Shown: positions 62,612 through 64,000 of the stretch, one piece after another
How positions within the stretch are numbered: position 1 is the stretch's first letter
How the letters are laid out: each line of letters starts with the position of its first letter
Assembly (NCBI GenBank): GCA_029319145.1
Contig: CP119753.1
Location: 1 to 64,000, forward strand
DNA from: Microbacter sp. GSS18
Lineage (GTDB): Bacteria > Actinomycetota > Actinomycetes > Actinomycetales > Microbacteriaceae
Direction: 5' to 3'
DNA: 64,000 bases
The notes under the pieces: generated by a model
Told to the model about the DNA's origin: nothing
What the model saw: only the letters and a program-made list of their open reading frames with translations
Database searches by the model: none
Made by a program: the position numbers and the translations under genes

Positions 62612-63663
62612 GCATCGACACCGCCGTCGAAGTGGATCCCGACGTCGCGCAGGCCGCGATCGAGCACTGCTACGAGCAGGGCTGGTCGGACGGGCTGCCG
62701 CTGGTGCCGGCGACCCGGCCCCTCGTCGACCGGTTCCTCGCGACGACCGCCCGTCCGGCCGACGAGGTCATCGGGCACATGCCGCAGGTCGATCGCGAGG
62801 TCACCGTCGAACTCGCCGCGATCAACGCCGCGATGGCCGGCTGCAAGCCGGAGTACTTCCCGGTCGTGCTCGCGGCGTGGGACGCGCTGATGCGCGAGCG
62901 TGCCGCGAAGGGCGGCGGTTGGCAGTCCACCAGCGGGCCCGCGCCCCTCCTGATCGTCAACGGACCCATCCGCGAGGAGCTCGGATTCAACAGCACCGGC
63001 GGCGTGTTCGGCCCGGGGTTCCGCGCCAACGCGACCGTCGCGCGGGCCATCGGACTCATCGTGCGCAACGCGTTCGGCGTGATCCCGCACGAGCTCGAGC
63101 AGGCCACGCAGGGGCTGCCCGGGCGATGGTCGATCTGCTTCGGCGAGAACGAGGAGGAGAGCCCGTGGGAGCCGCTGGCGGCGAGCCTCGGCACGCCCGG
63201 CAACGCCGTCACCGCGACGCTGCTGCGCACGTGCGAGTACGTCGACAATCGGCACACCACCGATCCGGAGCAGCTGCTGGCCGACTTCGCCGACACGATC
63301 GGGCGGTCGGGGTCGTGGATCTTCAAGCACGCGGGCGCCGGCGTCATCCTGTGCCCCGAGCACGCGAACCTGCTCGCCCGCGCCGGCTACAGCCGCGAGG
63401 ACGTGCAGAACTGGCTCGCGGAGCACTCCGGGCGGTCGACCGACGCGCTCGCCGCGGCCGGCAAGGACCTCGCCGAGGACGGCGTGCGCCGTCCCGGTGA
63501 CGGCGCGGGCTCGCACGCCTTCCAGCGCACGATCCCCGAGGGCGCCGAGCGCGGTGTCATCGTCGCCGTCGCGGGCGCCCGCACCGCCGGCATCTCGATG
63601 GTGGTGCGGTACTTCGCCGACTGGTCCGGCACGTCGGTCCCCGTCGAGGGGCCCGCCGCGTGA
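62608..63663 (+). CDS. conserved partner protein of the UGSC family
   Basis: A 351-residue protein that begins with the characteristic HCYEQGWSDGLPLVPATRP. No named enzyme family is recognised. Conserved-looking stretches include NAAMAGCKPEYFPVV, SGPAPLLIVNGPI, NSTGGVFGPGFRANATVARA, FKHAGAGVILCPEHANLL and a Cys at CFGENEEESPWEP. There is no signal peptide or membrane helix, so it is cytoplasmic. The ATGA overlap with the UGSC gene and the following SDR suggests one complex or consecutive steps. The function is unknown. Confidence 0.8.
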   Translation: MSIDTAVEVDPDVAQAAIEHCYEQGWSDGLPLVPATRPLVDRFLATTARPADEVIGHMPQVDREVTVELAAINAAMAGCKPEYFPVVLAAWDALMRERAAKGGGWQSTSGPAPLLIVNGPIREELGFNSTGGVFGPGFRANATVARAIGLIVRNAFGVIPHELEQATQGLPGRWSICFGENEEESPWEPLAASLGTPGNAVTATLLRTCEYVDNRHTTDPEQLLADFADTIGRSGSWIFKHAGAGVILCPEHANLLARAGYSREDVQNWLAEHSGRSTDALAAAGKDLAEDGVRRPGDGAGSHAFQRTIPEGAERGVIVAVAGARTAGISMVVRYFADWSGTSVPVEGPAA

Positions 63664-64000
63664 GTCCGCTCACGCCGAACCCGGCGCTGGAGGATCCGCT
63701 CGCCGCCGTCGGCGAGCAGTGGATGATCGGGCGCACCGCTCTGGTCACCGGCGCCGGTCAGAACGGCGAGCTGCCGGGGGTCGGGTACGCCATCGCGCGA
63801 CTGCTCGCGGCCCACGGCGCCCGCGTGGCGGTGCTGGACCGCTCCGCCGATGCGGCCGACCGCACGGTCGCCCGCATCCGGTCCGCCGGCGGCGTGGCGA
63901 TCCCGCTCGTCGCCGACGTGACCGACGACATCGCGTGCGAACGCGCGGTGGAAGAGGTCGTCGAGCGGTTCGGCGCCCTGGACACCCTCGTCAACAACGT
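63660..64000 (+). CDS. short-chain dehydrogenase/reductase, truncated by window end
   Basis: The first 113 residues of an SDR. The cofactor loop is TALVTGAGQNGELPGVGYAI, which carries an insertion (NGELPG) where most SDRs have GIG, followed by VLDRSADAADRTV and LVNNV. The GTG start at 63660 overlaps the previous stop. The insertion near the NAD site is a trait seen in some mycofactocin-linked SDRs; this is a suggestion only. Confidence 0.85.
   Translation, partial: MSPLTPNPALEDPLAAVGEQWMIGRTALVTGAGQNGELPGVGYAIARLLAAHGARVAVLDRSADAADRTVARIRSAGGVAIPLVADVTDDIACERAVEEVVERFGALDTLVNN

Noticed and set aside
1..64000. CRISPR array, tRNA or rRNA genes, insertion sequences
   Set aside because: No regular spacer-repeat array, no tRNA-like cloverleaf with CCA-type end and no transposase-like protein was seen on reading. 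A tRNAscan or ISfinder search could still find something missed.

Overview
The window is 64 kb of very GC-rich DNA with short intergenic gaps, many GTG starts and 4-bp ATGA/GTGA overlaps. It encodes a mycofactocin system, NDMA-type nicotinoprotein dehydrogenases and actinobacterial forms of most families. This points to a high-GC actinobacterium, most likely Microbacteriaceae (Microbacterium-like). The taxonomy is inferred from gene style only. I saw no rRNA, tRNA, CRISPR array, IS element or phage genes.

Layout. 1-8.9 kb: the C-terminal part of a giant Ca-binding RTX-type surface protein. 8.9-14.6 kb: a quinone-oxidoreductase-like enzyme, an exporter with its MarR regulator and a triple operator, a YqaJ-type nuclease with a 121-bp tandem duplication over its 3' end, and an AbiEi/DUF559-type protein. 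14.7-15.9 kb: rplJ-rplL with promoter, leader attenuator and terminator. 15.9-24 kb: a LacI-controlled sugar locus (binding protein, two permeases, a GH32/43-like glycosidase and a convergent GH36 alpha-galactosidase) that looks suited to raffinose-type sugars. 24-32.3 kb: a CtpE-like P-type ATPase, a small membrane protein, a Bcr/CflA exporter, a deazaflavin-type nitroreductase, PAP2, a HerA-like ATPase and a DUF305-like protein. 32.4-45.5 kb: molybdenum genes, namely a YdeP-type oxidoreductase, mog, moaE, moaD, mobA-DUF6457, moaC, moeA, moeB-rhodanese, a MerR-TOBE protein, modABC and a GNAT.

45.5-64 kb is the most distinctive part: a complete but rearranged mycofactocin locus. mftG-mftR lie on the minus strand, mftA-B-C-E on the plus strand, and mftF-mftD on the minus strand behind an IclR regulator. 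It runs straight into a catabolic island: a small CxxC protein, an SDR, an amidohydrolase and a two-subunit CoA-transferase on the minus strand, and NDMA-ADH, aldehyde dehydrogenase, a second NDMA-ADH, a UGSC-type protein, its partner and a second SDR on the plus strand. Repeated TTCCG-N5-CGGAA palindromes lie in both divergent control regions of the island. I infer one IclR regulon that couples cofactor maturation (mftD, mftF) to oxidation of an unknown alcohol through aldehyde and acid to a CoA ester.

A second window-wide pattern is leaderless starts. At least ten genes have a TAGNNT hexamer 6-7 nt upstream of the start codon, and in four of them the TAG is the stop codon of the preceding gene.
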